Source: Sphingomonas sp. UNC305MFCol5.2
GTDB taxonomy: Bacteria > Pseudomonadota > Alphaproteobacteria > Sphingomonadales > Sphingomonadaceae
Assembly: GCF_000712135.1 (NCBI RefSeq)
Contig: NZ_JOOE01000002.1
Location: forward strand, 1-64,000
DNA length: 64,000 nt
Direction of reading: 5' to 3'
Program-made: the position numbers and the translations under genes
Shown here: piece by piece, positions 53,714 through 63,050 of the stretch
Layout of the letters: the number at the start of each line of letters is the position of its first letter
Position numbering within the stretch: position 1 is the first letter of the stretch
Notes under the pieces: generated by a model
What the model was told of the DNA's origin: nothing
What the model saw: the letters and a program-made list of their open reading frames with translations, nothing else
Databases searched by the model: none

Positions 53714-53805
53714 GCGTGCGGACGGAGCGAAACCGGGACACCTCCTCCTCGCCTGCCCAGAGCTATTTAGAGGCACGCACGCGGCCTTGCGTTATTGTCC
53801 CGCGA

Positions 53806-54585
53806 ATGAGCTCCATCGGATCCAGGGTACCGCGCGGTGCGGCCGACAGGCTTGCCCATCTCCTCAAGCTGGTGGCGGCGGGCCCTCCCCAGTTCACGCT
53901 CGGCGAGTTGGCGGCCTCCGCCGGCCTGCCCGCAAGTTCGGTGCATCGCTTGCTCCAGGCACTGGTCCGCTCGGGTCTCGTCGAACGCGGCTACGGTCAG
54001 AGCTACAGGCCCGGGCGCGAATTGCACCGGCTGGCATCGCAACTGGTCGCCGGATTCGATCTGGTGCGCTGCGCACGACCGCTGCTCGAGGAGCTTGTCG
54101 CGCACTGGCACGAGACTGCGGTCCTCTGTACCTACAGCCCGGCGATGCGCGTCGGGATCATCGCGGACGTCGTGATGACGCCGCATCCCCTTCGCTTTGC
54201 CGTCGAGCGCGGCGGCGAGATCCAGCTCCCCTGGGGGTCGCTGGGCCGCGCGATCCTCGCCTTCCTGCCGCAAGGCGATTCGGAAGCGGTCATACGAGAG
54301 GCGACGGTAGGGCCGTTGAGCGGCCGGCCGCGCTCATCGCGCAAGGATCTCGAGGCGGAGCTGCACCGCATCCGTGAAAGCGGCTATGCCCGCTATTTCG
54401 ATCCGCGCTACGATATCGCCGGAATTGCGGGCCCGGTTTTCGGCACCTTCGGCGAGATCGTCGGATGTCTGGGGGTGACGATGCCCTCGAAGCGATATCA
54501 ACTGCATCTCGAAGACGATCTGGCGGCCGCGGTGCGCCGGTCCGCAGCTGCGCTGAGCGAAAGGGCCGCGATCTCACATAGTTGA
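53806..54585 (+). CDS. IclR-family transcriptional regulator
   Basis: A 259-residue IclR-type regulator. N-terminal winged helix (RLAHLLKLVAAGPPQFTLGELAASAGLPASSVHRLLQALVRSGLVERGYGQSYRPG) is followed by the effector domain with the TVLxxxGTP-like region (RCARPLLEELVAHWHETAVLCTY, GSLGRAILAFLPQG, GIAGPVFGTFGEIVGCLGVTMP). IclR proteins often switch aromatic and acetate catabolism. The frame is open upstream to a GTG at 53716, but the family alignment starts near the ATG at 53806. It lies between the DUF3237/CocE operon and the second TonB receptor and may control the latter together with the MarR regulator. Confidence 0.85.
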   Translation: MSSIGSRVPRGAADRLAHLLKLVAAGPPQFTLGELAASAGLPASSVHRLLQALVRSGLVERGYGQSYRPGRELHRLASQLVAGFDLVRCARPLLEELVAHWHETAVLCTYSPAMRVGIIADVVMTPHPLRFAVERGGEIQLPWGSLGRAILAFLPQGDSEAVIREATVGPLSGRPRSSRKDLEAELHRIRESGYARYFDPRYDIAGIAGPVFGTFGEIVGCLGVTMPSKRYQLHLEDDLAAAVRRSAAALSERAAISHS

Positions 54586-54671
54586 TCGCCTGCGTTCCGA
54601 GCGTTCCGTCCCCGCCGCGGATCGGCATTTTTCCGTATTTCGGAATTGATCTTCCGATACCCGGAAACGCC

Positions 54672-54691
54672 TTGACAGTTGATTACTCAAC
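54672..54691 (+). promoter_or_regulatory. Operator E before the second TonB receptor
   Basis: A TTGACA -35-like element (54672-54677) is followed at once by GTTGATTACTCAAC (54678-54691), which matches the extended operator motif with one mismatch. The palindrome therefore fills the spacer of the likely core promoter, a repressor position. The receptor start is 65 bases downstream. Confidence 0.6.
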
Positions 54692-54755
54692 ATATCCAAT
54701 CCCGGTTCTCGCGATGCTGCAAAGGCACGCGACCAGCCCTTGGGGGGGATGCAAT

Positions 54756-57230
54756 ATGAGAATTCGACCAAATTCGCTGCACGCGACGGCTTCGATACTC
54801 GCACTCGCTATAGCCGTCTCCGTCGCCGCGCCGGCGGCGGCGCAGGACACTGGCGGCCAGCAGGATCAGGAAGCCCAGTCCAACGACCAGGCCAACGACG
54901 AGATCGTCGTCACTGCGCAGTTTCGCGAGCAGAAGCTGCAGGATGCACCGTTGGCGATCACCGCGCTATCGGGAGAAATGCTCGAGGCGCGCGGCCAGAC
55001 GAGCATCGCTGACGTGGGCAACCAGGCTCCGAACGTCACGCTGCGCCAGGCGCCCGCCACCTATGGTCCTGCAGTGGTCGCGTACATTCGCGGCGTCGGT
55101 CAGCGCGATACCAGCTTTGCGCTCGAACCGGGCGTGGGCCTGTATATCGACGATGTCTATCTACCGACGATGCACGGCTCGCTGCTCGACCTGATCGATC
55201 TCGATCGCGTCGAGATCCTGCGCGGCCCGCAAGGAACGCTCGCCGGACAGAATTCGATCGGCGGCGCGATCAAGCTCTATTCGAAGAAACCCGACGGCAA
55301 TGGCGGCGGCTATTTCCAGGCGACCTATGGCAGCTACAACCGCGTCGAGCTGCGCGGCGCGGCCAATTTCACGATCCTGCCGAACCAGTTGTTCGCGCGC
55401 GTTTCAGGCACAGCGGTCCACAAGGACGGCTATGTCACGCGCTACGACTATGCCTGTACGCACCCGGGAACCCCGATCCCTTCTTCGGTCACCAACAACA
55501 AGGGCTGCAAGCTCGGCACCGAGGGCGGCAAGGATTATGTCGCGGGTCGCCTGGCGCTGCGCTACCAACCCAGCGACAACGTCACGCTCGATATCGTCGG
55601 CGACATGACGCAGGACGAGAGCGAATCCGGTCCGACGACCTTGCTCTATGTCGGCCAGAACGCCAATCCCGGCGTGACGAACACCGGCTCCGCCACTACC
55701 GGCCCGTCGGCGGCTGCCTATACGATGAAGGGCGTGCGCTACGGCACTTCCACCGGATCGCAGTTCATCAGCTATTCGCCTTATGGCAATTACGCACAGG
55801 ATAGCTTCAGCAACAGCCCCTATGTCAGTTACGAGAATTATCTGGAGCTCGCGCCGCGCGACGGATCGGGGCCCTGGGCCGCACCGATCAAGTCAGCGAT
55901 CGATTCCTGGGGCGTTTCGGCCAATCTGACCGTCGATCTTTCGCCGGATTTCAGCTTCACCTCGATCACGGCCTATCGCAAGTTCAACGGCGTCTACGCC
56001 TCCGCGGATGGATCGCCCTTCTCGCCGACGCTGCAGGCGAACCGGATCTGGAATCGGCAGTTCAGCCAGGAGCTCCGGCTCAATGGCCGGGTAGGCCCGT
56101 CGTTCAATTTCACGGTGGGGGGATATTATCTCCACAAGCGCAGCGAGAATATCTCGCGCGTCACGCTTCCGACGCTCAATTTCATCGAAGACAATGAGAT
56201 CCCGGCGACGACCAAGGCCGTGTTCGCCAACGCCGATTGGGAAGTGCTCGCCGGGCTCCATCTCGTCGGCGGCATACGCTACACCGATCTCGAAAAGTCC
56301 TTCATCTATGGGCGCAAGGGCATTCCCGGCTCGAGCTCCGGAGGCGCCACGCCCCCGTCGATCGCATCGATCGACGGACTGGTCGGTACCTTTTCCGGCG
56401 ATCGCGTCGATTGGCGCGGCGTGATCCAGTATCGCTGGTCGGATCAGCTGATGACCTATGCGCAGGTCTCGACCGGGTTCAAGAGCGGCGGCGTCAATCC
56501 ACGCGTCTTCTTCCCCGCACAGGCGCTGCCGTTCGGGCCGGAAAAGCTGACGGCGTACGAGGCCGGGTTCAAGAGCGACTTCCTCGATCGCAAGGTGCGG
56601 CTGAACGTCAGCGGCTTCCTCAACAAATATGACGACATCCTGGTCACCGTGGCCAGCTGCCCCCTGCCCGGCGCGCCGGCCACGCCCTGCGCCCTGCCGC
56701 TCAACGCCGGCAAGGCCGACGTGAAGGGCGGCGAAGCCGAACTGACGCTTCGCCCGCTGAAAGGCGTCGCGATCGACGCCGCGCTCGCTTATCTCGACTT
56801 CAAATATACTGCGATCTCGGCAGCGGCGGCGACTTCGGGAATCGGCCTCGAGGACAAGGGGCAATATATCTCGCCCTGGCAGTGGAATATCGGCGCGCAA
56901 TATGAACATGTCTTCGCGAGCGGGGCGACGCTGACGCCGCGGATCGACGTCAATCACCAGGACACGTTCAACCGCAACGCGAACAACGTGGATGCAGTGA
57001 CCGGCGGTAAGGACATTTTCGGCCAGGTCGAAGGCCGCACTTTGGTCAATGCGCGGCTGGCCCTCCGCATGCCCGACGACGCCTGGGAATTCGCGCTCGA
57101 AGGGCGCAACCTGACCGACAAGCTCTATTATTCCGACGTCTTCGACAATCGCGGATCGACCAATTCGATCCAGGGATCGGTCGGCGAGCCGCGGACCTGG
57201 GCAGTGACCGTGAAGCGCCGTTTCAAATGA
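54756..57230 (+). CDS. TonB-dependent outer-membrane receptor (aromatic/other solute)
   Basis: An 824-residue receptor with signal peptide (ILALAIAVSVAAPAAAQ), TonB-box region NDEIVVTAQFREQKLQDAP, plug motifs (VAYIRGVGQRDTSFALEPGVGLYIDDVYLP, DRVEILRGPQGTLAGQNSIGGAIKLYSKKP) and a barrel ending WAVTVKRRFK. This is the sphingomonad group often linked to uptake of aromatics, steroids and sulfonates rather than iron. GGGGGG precedes the ATG at 54756. It heads the rightward operon of TauD-type dioxygenase, ThDP enzyme, MFS carrier and Rieske oxygenase. Operator E lies upstream. Confidence 0.92.
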   Translation: MRIRPNSLHATASILALAIAVSVAAPAAAQDTGGQQDQEAQSNDQANDEIVVTAQFREQKLQDAPLAITALSGEMLEARGQTSIADVGNQAPNVTLRQAPATYGPAVVAYIRGVGQRDTSFALEPGVGLYIDDVYLPTMHGSLLDLIDLDRVEILRGPQGTLAGQNSIGGAIKLYSKKPDGNGGGYFQATYGSYNRVELRGAANFTILPNQLFARVSGTAVHKDGYVTRYDYACTHPGTPIPSSVTNNKGCKLGTEGGKDYVAGRLALRYQPSDNVTLDIVGDMTQDESESGPTTLLYVGQNANPGVTNTGSATTGPSAAAYTMKGVRYGTSTGSQFISYSPYGNYAQDSFSNSPYVSYENYLELAPRDGSGPWAAPIKSAIDSWGVSANLTVDLSPDFSFTSITAYRKFNGVYASADGSPFSPTLQANRIWNRQFSQELRLNGRVGPSFNFTVGGYYLHKRSENISRVTLPTLNFIEDNEIPATTKAVFANADWEVLAGLHLVGGIRYTDLEKSFIYGRKGIPGSSSGGATPPSIASIDGLVGTFSGDRVDWRGVIQYRWSDQLMTYAQVSTGFKSGGVNPRVFFPAQALPFGPEKLTAYEAGFKSDFLDRKVRLNVSGFLNKYDDILVTVASCPLPGAPATPCALPLNAGKADVKGGEAELTLRPLKGVAIDAALAYLDFKYTAISAAAATSGIGLEDKGQYISPWQWNIGAQYEHVFASGATLTPRIDVNHQDTFNRNANNVDAVTGGKDIFGQVEGRTLVNARLALRMPDDAWEFALEGRNLTDKLYYSDVFDNRGSTNSIQGSVGEPRTWAVTVKRRFK

Positions 57231-57302
57231 AGCTTTCCGGAGGCGGGATTCGTGCCGCCTCCGTCTTCTGAATTGCCGGCCATGATTTCGAAGGAGCCTA
57301 TT

Positions 57303-58259
57303 GTGACCAGTCAGGTGATGTTCGATGCCGGCAAGGGCCCGGCGGGTTCACCGATCGTCGCCGGCCTGCCCATGCCGGAGTTTCGCAGGATCGGCGTCGA
57401 GCCGATCTCCGGGGCATGCGGGTGCGAGATCAGCGGCGTCGATCTGCGCGAGCCGCTCGACGATCAGGTCCTTGCCGAGATCATGAAGGCGTTCGAGCAT
57501 TTCCTGGTGATCCTGTTTCGCGACCAGAAGCTGACGCCGGAGCAGCACAAGGCTTTTTCACGCCATTTCGGCGACATCACCGAACTGCCCCAGGCACCGA
57601 CCTATGACGGGCATCGCGACATGCAGGAGGTGCGTCGCGAAGCGCACGAACCCGAGAATGTAGTGCCGTCGTTCGAGCATTTCCACACCGACAGTCCGTT
57701 TCTCCTCCGTCCGCCCAAGTGCATCGTGATGCGCGCGCTGGAAGTGCCGCAATGGGGCGGCGATACGGCGTTCTCGAACGCCTATCTCGTCTACGAACAT
57801 ATGTCCGATGGCCTGAAGGCGCTGCTCGACGGACTGCAGGTCGTCTATTCGGGCAAGGACATCTGGGCGAAGAACGAGAAACTCGCGCCCGAGAAGCGTC
57901 TGCGCCTGCGCGAGAGCCACGATTTCACCGAGGACCAGCTCGAGAGCATCCATCCCGCGGTGCGCGTACATCCCGAGACCGGCCGCAAGGCGCTGTTCGC
58001 CACGACGGCCTATTTCAAGCGCTTCGTCGGCTGGAGCGAAGAAGAAAGCCGTGCCCTGCTCGCCTATCTGCAGAGCCTCGCGCAGCATCTTCATTATCAC
58101 TGCCGCGTGAAGTGGCGGAAGGATACGCTGATCGTGTGGGACAATCGTTTCACGCTTCACCGCGGGATCCATGATTTCAAATATGAGCGGCGCCACTTGA
58201 TCCGCACCACCGTGGTGGGCGAACGGCCGCTCGGCCCCGCGGACATCGCGAAATCATGA
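57303..58259 (+). CDS. TauD/TfdA-family 2-oxoglutarate dioxygenase
   Basis: A 318-residue Fe(II)/2-oxoglutarate dioxygenase. Iron ligands are visible: His128 and Asp130 in FHTDSPF and His286 in TLHRGIHDF, with Arg residues 10-15 positions later for 2-oxoglutarate. The opening RIGVEPISGACGCEISGVDL and the WGGDTAFSNAY strand fit TauD/TfdA. These enzymes hydroxylate a carbon next to oxygen or sulfur and so release sulfite, aldehyde or phenol. AAGGAG lies 6 bases before the GTG at 57303, which I prefer; the open frame begins further upstream. Its stop overlaps the next start (ATGA), beginning a chain of coupled genes. Confidence 0.85.
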   Translation: MTSQVMFDAGKGPAGSPIVAGLPMPEFRRIGVEPISGACGCEISGVDLREPLDDQVLAEIMKAFEHFLVILFRDQKLTPEQHKAFSRHFGDITELPQAPTYDGHRDMQEVRREAHEPENVVPSFEHFHTDSPFLLRPPKCIVMRALEVPQWGGDTAFSNAYLVYEHMSDGLKALLDGLQVVYSGKDIWAKNEKLAPEKRLRLRESHDFTEDQLESIHPAVRVHPETGRKALFATTAYFKRFVGWSEEESRALLAYLQSLAQHLHYHCRVKWRKDTLIVWDNRFTLHRGIHDFKYERRHLIRTTVVGERPLGPADIAKS

Positions 58260-59884
58260 AGGTCAGCGCGGCAATTGCCGAAATCCTGTCGCGGGAGGGT
58301 GTCGACGTCCTCTTCGGCTATCCGCGCAACGCCGTGCTGGAACAGGCGGCGGCGAAAGGCATCCGCACCATCATCGTCCGCCAGGAACGCACCGGGCTGC
58401 ACATGGCCGATGCGCTGTCCCGCCTGACGCGCGGGCGGCGGATGGGCGTGTTCGCGATGCAGCACGGCCCCGGCACCGAGAATGCCTATGGCGGCGTCGC
58501 CCAGGCCTATTCGGAGAGCGTGCCGGTGCTGGTGTTGCCGCAAGGCTATGCGCGGCGGCTGGCGCACGTCCCCGACAATTACAACGCCAGCGTCTCGATG
58601 CGCGACATCACCAAGACCTGCGAGCCGATCCTGCGCGCCGAAGATGCGCCGGCGGTCCTGCGCCGCGCGTTCAGCGCGCTGCGCAACGGCCGGCTTCGCC
58701 CCGCGCTGGTGGAAATGCCGTGGGATGTGCTCGACGAAGAGATGCCCGGGCCGATCGACTATGCCCCCGTCGTCACGACGCGGTCCGCGCCCGATCCGGA
58801 AGCGATCGCCCGGGTCGCCGACCGCCTGGTCGCGGCGGAGCGGCTGGTGATCCATGCGGGGCAAGGGGTGCATTGGGCGGAAGCCTATGCCGAATTGCGC
58901 GGCCTGGCGGAGCTGCTTGCCGCCCCCGTCTCGACCAGCCTCGAGGGCAAGAGCGCGTTCGACGAGACGCATCCGCTCGCTTTGGGCTCGGGCGGCGCGG
59001 CGATTCCCGGCCAGCTTCGCCATTTCCTCGACCGCGCCGATCTGATCCTCGGCGTCGGCTGCAGCTTTTCCGAAACGGCGTTCGGCGTCTCAATGCCGGC
59101 GGGGGCGAAGATCGTCCACGCCACGCTCGACCCCGCGGACATCAACAAGAGCGTGCCGTGCATCGATGCGCTCGTCGGCGATGCGGGGCTGACTCTGGCG
59201 ATGCTCATAGAGGCCTGCCGCGATCGGCTGCAGGCTCCCCGCGATCCGGGCGCCGTGACGCGCGAGATCGCCGAGGTCGAGGCCGAATGGCTCGCACAAT
59301 GGCGGCCTCTGCTCGAAAGCGAGGAAACGCCGCTCAGCCCCTATCGCGTCCTTTGGGAACTGCAGCGTACCGTGGATGTCGCCAACACGATCATCACGCA
59401 CGACGCCGGATCGCCGCGCGATCAGCTCACGCCCTATTGGAAATCGATTTCGCCGCTCAGCTATATCGGCTGGGGCAAGACCACCCAGCTCGGTTACGGG
59501 CTGGGACTGGCGATGGGAGCCAAGGTCGCCTGCCCCGACAAATTGTGCATCAATGTGTGGGGCGACGCCGCGATCGGCTTCACCGGCATGGACTTCGAGA
59601 CCGCGGTTCGCGAGCGCTTGCCGATCCTGTCGATCCTGCTCAACAATTCGGCGATGGCGATCGAACTGCCGATCATGCCGGTGGCTACCGAGCGTTTCCG
59701 CGCGACGGACATCTCGGGCAATTATGCCGATTTCGCCCGTGCGCTGGGCGGATATGGCGAACGCGTCACCACGCCCGACCAGATCGTTCCCGCGATCCTG
59801 CGGGGAATCGCGGCGACCGAAGCCGGGCAGCCGGCGCTGCTCGAGTTCATCACCGCGCAGGAAACGCGCGCGTCGCGGCTATGA
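58256..59884 (+). CDS. ThDP-dependent enzyme (acetolactate-synthase-like)
   Basis: A 542-residue ThDP enzyme with the activating Glu44 in VRQERTGLHMADALSR, the GPGTENAYGGVAQAYSESVPVLVLP pyrimidine-domain core and the ThDP motif GDAAIGFTGMDFETAV ending in LNNSAMAIE. It belongs to the broad acetolactate synthase / sulfopyruvate decarboxylase / oxalyl-CoA decarboxylase group but not clearly to any biochemical class, and it differs from the benzoylformate decarboxylase at 47983. It presumably condenses or decarboxylates a 2-oxo acid in this pathway. Coupled at both ends by ATGA overlaps. Confidence 0.8.
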   Translation: MKVSAAIAEILSREGVDVLFGYPRNAVLEQAAAKGIRTIIVRQERTGLHMADALSRLTRGRRMGVFAMQHGPGTENAYGGVAQAYSESVPVLVLPQGYARRLAHVPDNYNASVSMRDITKTCEPILRAEDAPAVLRRAFSALRNGRLRPALVEMPWDVLDEEMPGPIDYAPVVTTRSAPDPEAIARVADRLVAAERLVIHAGQGVHWAEAYAELRGLAELLAAPVSTSLEGKSAFDETHPLALGSGGAAIPGQLRHFLDRADLILGVGCSFSETAFGVSMPAGAKIVHATLDPADINKSVPCIDALVGDAGLTLAMLIEACRDRLQAPRDPGAVTREIAEVEAEWLAQWRPLLESEETPLSPYRVLWELQRTVDVANTIITHDAGSPRDQLTPYWKSISPLSYIGWGKTTQLGYGLGLAMGAKVACPDKLCINVWGDAAIGFTGMDFETAVRERLPILSILLNNSAMAIELPIMPVATERFRATDISGNYADFARALGGYGERVTTPDQIVPAILRGIAATEAGQPALLEFITAQETRASRL

Positions 59885-61167
59885 AGGGCTTGGACGCCAG
59901 CGAACGGGGGCATTGGCCCTGGTCGGCCACCTGGCCGCTGCTCGTCCTCACTTTGGTCTCGGTGTTCAACTATCTCGATCGATCGCTGCTCGGGCTCGCG
60001 CTTCCCGCGATCAAGCGCGAGCTCGGCTCGTCGGATACCGTGCTGGGGCTGGTCTCGGGGCTGGCGTTCATCCTCTTCTATTCGCTGCTCGGCATTCCGA
60101 TCGCCTGGCTTGCCGATCGGACGAACCGGCGCAACATCATCGCCGCGGGCCTCACCTTCTGGAGCCTGATGACCGCGTGCACGGGCTTTATCGGCAGCAT
60201 CTGGCAGCTCGCGGTGGTGCGGCTGCTGATGGGGGCCGGTGAAGCCTGCGGAATGGCCCCTTCCAATTCGATCATCGCCGATCGCTTCCCGCCCGACCGG
60301 CGACCGCTCGCACTGGCGCTTTTCGGCACCGCCGCGCCGCTTTCCTATATCCTGTTCTTCCCGCTCGCCGGCTGGATCGCGCAGCACCATGGCTGGCGCG
60401 CGATGTTCATCGCGATGGGCCTGCCCGGCGTGCTCCTCGCGCTGTTGCTGATCCTCACGGTTCGCGAACCCGAGCGGACGGCGCCCCCTCCGAAGCGTCT
60501 GCCACTGGCGCGCTCGCTGTTCGGCGATCTCGCCGCGCTCTTCTCGAACCGCTGCTTCGTCTGGATCTTCGCCGGCGTCACGCTGATGGGCGCGAACGTC
60601 TGGGCGGCGGGAGCATGGACGCCGACCTTCTTCGTGCGCGTCCACCATTTGAAGATCACCGAAGTCGCGAACATCATCGGGCCGACGCGCGGCATCATCG
60701 GTCTGGTCGGCATCCTGCTGGGCGGACTGCTGATCGACCGGCTTCCGCGGCATCGGGACTTCTGGCGGGTGGGGATTCCGGCGATCGCCTGCCTGCTGGC
60801 GGGCCCGGCGGAAGCGCTGTTCCTGCTCGGCAGCTCCTACCCGGTCTGGGTCGGCGGCTTCGCGCTCGCCAGCTTCTTCACGCTCATCCACCAGGCGCCG
60901 ATCTTCGCGGCGGTGGTGAACGTCGTGGGCGAGCGGCGGCGCGCACTGGCGATCTCGGTCGTGCTGCTCGGCGCCAGCCTGATCGGCAATGCCGTGGGGC
61001 CGAGCGCGGTCGGCGTGCTCAACGATCTCCTCGCCGGCCAATTGGGCGACGACGCCATCCGCTATTCGATGCTGATCATCGCAGTCACCCCCCTGCTCGC
61101 GGCGCTGTGCTTCTGGCGGGCGGCGACGCTCTATGCCGCCGCGGCAAACGCCGGCCAGGAAACATGA
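59881..61167 (+). CDS. MFS transporter
   Basis: A 428-residue carrier with twelve helices; FNYLDRSLLGLALPAIKRELGSSDTVLGLVSGLAF and GIPIAWLADRTNRRN match the same spinster-like MFS branch as the first carrier at 42336. GAGEACGMAPSNSIIADRFP is the helix-5 block. It overlaps its neighbours by ATGA on both sides. Likely inner-membrane uptake partner of the TonB receptor heading this operon. Confidence 0.88.
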   Translation: MKGLDASERGHWPWSATWPLLVLTLVSVFNYLDRSLLGLALPAIKRELGSSDTVLGLVSGLAFILFYSLLGIPIAWLADRTNRRNIIAAGLTFWSLMTACTGFIGSIWQLAVVRLLMGAGEACGMAPSNSIIADRFPPDRRPLALALFGTAAPLSYILFFPLAGWIAQHHGWRAMFIAMGLPGVLLALLLILTVREPERTAPPPKRLPLARSLFGDLAALFSNRCFVWIFAGVTLMGANVWAAGAWTPTFFVRVHHLKITEVANIIGPTRGIIGLVGILLGGLLIDRLPRHRDFWRVGIPAIACLLAGPAEALFLLGSSYPVWVGGFALASFFTLIHQAPIFAAVVNVVGERRRALAISVVLLGASLIGNAVGPSAVGVLNDLLAGQLGDDAIRYSMLIIAVTPLLAALCFWRAATLYAAAANAGQET

Positions 61168-62516
61168 CGATCGACCCGGCCGGCTTGATCGACGATCGGC
61201 CGCAGGAAGGCATTTTCCGCGTCGATCGCGCGGTCTTCCGCGATCCCCGCATCTTCGATCTCGAAATGCGGCACATCTTCGAAGGCGGCTGGGTGTTCCT
61301 TGGCCTGGCGTCGCAGGCGCCCGCGGCGCATGATTTCTTCACGACCCATGCGGGGCGCGTCCCCATCCTGATCATGCGCGACGGCGAGGGCCGATTGGGC
61401 GCCTTCGTCAATTCCTGTCCGCACAAGGGCGCGCAGGTCGCCCAGACCCGCGCAGGCAATGCGCGCGTGCATGTCTGTCCCTATCACAGCTGGAGCTTCG
61501 ACAGCGCAGGCAAGAGCCGGGGGATCAAGTGGCAACGCGCCGGCTGCTATTCCGAAGCCTTCGACCAGAGCGACCACGGCCTGACGCGACTGCCCCGCTT
61601 CGAGGAATATCGCGGATTCCTGTTCGGCAGCCTCGTCGCCGATGTGCCGACGCTCGCCGGGCATCTGGGCGAAGCCGCGCGCTTCCTCGATTTCGTCGTC
61701 GGCCAGCCCGAGGAAGGGATAGAGCTGGTACCGGGCGCGGTGACCTTCACCTATGACGCGAATTGGAAGATGCAGCTCGAAAACTGCTCCGACGCCTATC
61801 ACTTCACGTCGGCGCACCCCTCGTACATCAAGATCATGGAGCGGCGGCAAAAAGGCGAAGGCGCCGTGGCGGTGCGATCGATCTGGGAGCAGTCGCAGGC
61901 GTGGAGCGAGGATGCCGAGGGGGTGCAGGGCGGCAGCTACTGCTTCGAACACGGCCATGTGCTCAACTGGGGGCGGATCGGCGTGGCGGATTCGCATCCG
62001 TTGCACGAAAGCGCGGGGCAGATCGCGGCGCGGCACGGCGAGGCGGGCCGCGACTGGGTGTTCAACATGCGCAACCTGACGATCTTCCCCAATCTCCAGA
62101 TCGCCGAGAACGCATCGAGCCAGTTGCGCGTGATCCAGCCGCTTGCGCCCGGGCGCACCTTGATGCGCACCTGGTGTGTCGCGCCCATTGGCGAGAGCGG
62201 CGCCGCGCGGCGCCAGCGGATCCGGCAATATGAGGATTTCTTCAATCCCTCGGGCATGGCGACACCCGACGATACGGTCGCCTATGAGAGCTGCCAGCGC
62301 GGCCACGCCGGGCGGGTCGATCCCTGGCTGCAAGGCTATGCGCGCGGCATGACGGCGAGCCGCGAGGGCGGGAACATGCTGTCCGACGCGATCGGGGCCT
62401 CGCCGGTGCGAAGCGTGCTGGCGGATTCGCAATTGTGCGACGAGACGCTCTATCACAATTATTATCGCGAATGGGCGCGGCGCATGGCTCCCGCCGTCGG
62501 ATCCGGACGCGCATGA
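61164..62516 (+). CDS. Rieske aromatic-ring-hydroxylating oxygenase, alpha subunit
   Basis: A 450-residue oxygenase large subunit. Rieske [2Fe-2S] ligands are Cys85 and His87 (NSCPHKGA) and Cys105 and His108 (VCPYHSW). The mononuclear iron site has Asp211, His214 and His219 in ENCSDAYHFTSAHP. GTHMRTWCVAP-like end region (TLMRTWCVAP) is complete. Enzymes of this shape hydroxylate benzoates, anthranilate, salicylate or related acids, or O-demethylate them. No ferredoxin or reductase gene is in the window, so electrons must come from elsewhere. Translationally coupled to the MFS gene and the beta subunit. Confidence 0.92.
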   Translation: MTIDPAGLIDDRPQEGIFRVDRAVFRDPRIFDLEMRHIFEGGWVFLGLASQAPAAHDFFTTHAGRVPILIMRDGEGRLGAFVNSCPHKGAQVAQTRAGNARVHVCPYHSWSFDSAGKSRGIKWQRAGCYSEAFDQSDHGLTRLPRFEEYRGFLFGSLVADVPTLAGHLGEAARFLDFVVGQPEEGIELVPGAVTFTYDANWKMQLENCSDAYHFTSAHPSYIKIMERRQKGEGAVAVRSIWEQSQAWSEDAEGVQGGSYCFEHGHVLNWGRIGVADSHPLHESAGQIAARHGEAGRDWVFNMRNLTIFPNLQIAENASSQLRVIQPLAPGRTLMRTWCVAPIGESGAARRQRIRQYEDFFNPSGMATPDDTVAYESCQRGHAGRVDPWLQGYARGMTASREGGNMLSDAIGASPVRSVLADSQLCDETLYHNYYREWARRMAPAVGSGRA

Positions 62517-63013
62517 CGGCGACGCTATCCCGTGCCGATGCCGAAGACTTGCTCTACCGCGAGGCTGCGCTGCTCGACGAGGGCGAGTGGGACGCGTGGC
62601 TGGCGCTTTATACCGAAGATGCGATCTTCTGGATGCCGGCGTGGCGCGACGAGGAGACCCCCGCTTCCGATCCGGACCGCGAGCTTTCGCTGATCTATTA
62701 TGACGGGCGCCGCGGCCTGGAGGATCGTGTGTTCCGCGCCCGGTCGGGTCAGTCGGTCGCATCGCGCCCGCGTCCGCGCTGCGTGCATTGCATCGGCAAT
62801 GTCCGGCTGATCGAATGCGCGGACGGCACCGCCGAAATCGCGTCGACCTTCATCGTCTGCCAGCAGGACGTCCGTGCGGATCGCACGCATCATTTCTTCG
62901 GCCGCTATCGCCACGTCTTGCGCCACGAACAGGGCGCATGGCGGATCGCACGCAAGCATATCCTGTTGCTCAACGACACCATCCCGACCGTGGTCGATTT
63001 CTATTCGATCTGA
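62513..63013 (+). CDS. Rieske oxygenase beta subunit
   Basis: A 166-residue NTF2-like small subunit: LYREAALLDEGEWDAWLALYTEDAIFWMPAW and the SASRPRPRCVHCIGNVRL/ HHFFGRYRHVLR strands are typical of the beta subunit of aromatic-ring dioxygenases. It stabilises the alpha3beta3 hexamer. The start overlaps the alpha-subunit stop (ATGA). It is the last gene of the operon; the REP-like repeat follows 38 bases later. Confidence 0.9.
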   Translation: MTATLSRADAEDLLYREAALLDEGEWDAWLALYTEDAIFWMPAWRDEETPASDPDRELSLIYYDGRRGLEDRVFRARSGQSVASRPRPRCVHCIGNVRLIECADGTAEIASTFIVCQQDVRADRTHHFFGRYRHVLRHEQGAWRIARKHILLLNDTIPTVVDFYSI

Positions 63014-63050
63014 AGCCGCCGGGAATATGTTGAGGACTCATATTATTTTC

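Noticed and set aside
35202..54691. FNR/FixK boxes (TTGAT-N4-ATCAA), suggested by the FixL/FixJ pair in the window
   Set aside because: The palindromes have a 2-base spacer between TTGAT and ATCAA, not the 4-base spacer of FNR/FixK sites, and none lies near the fixLJ genes.
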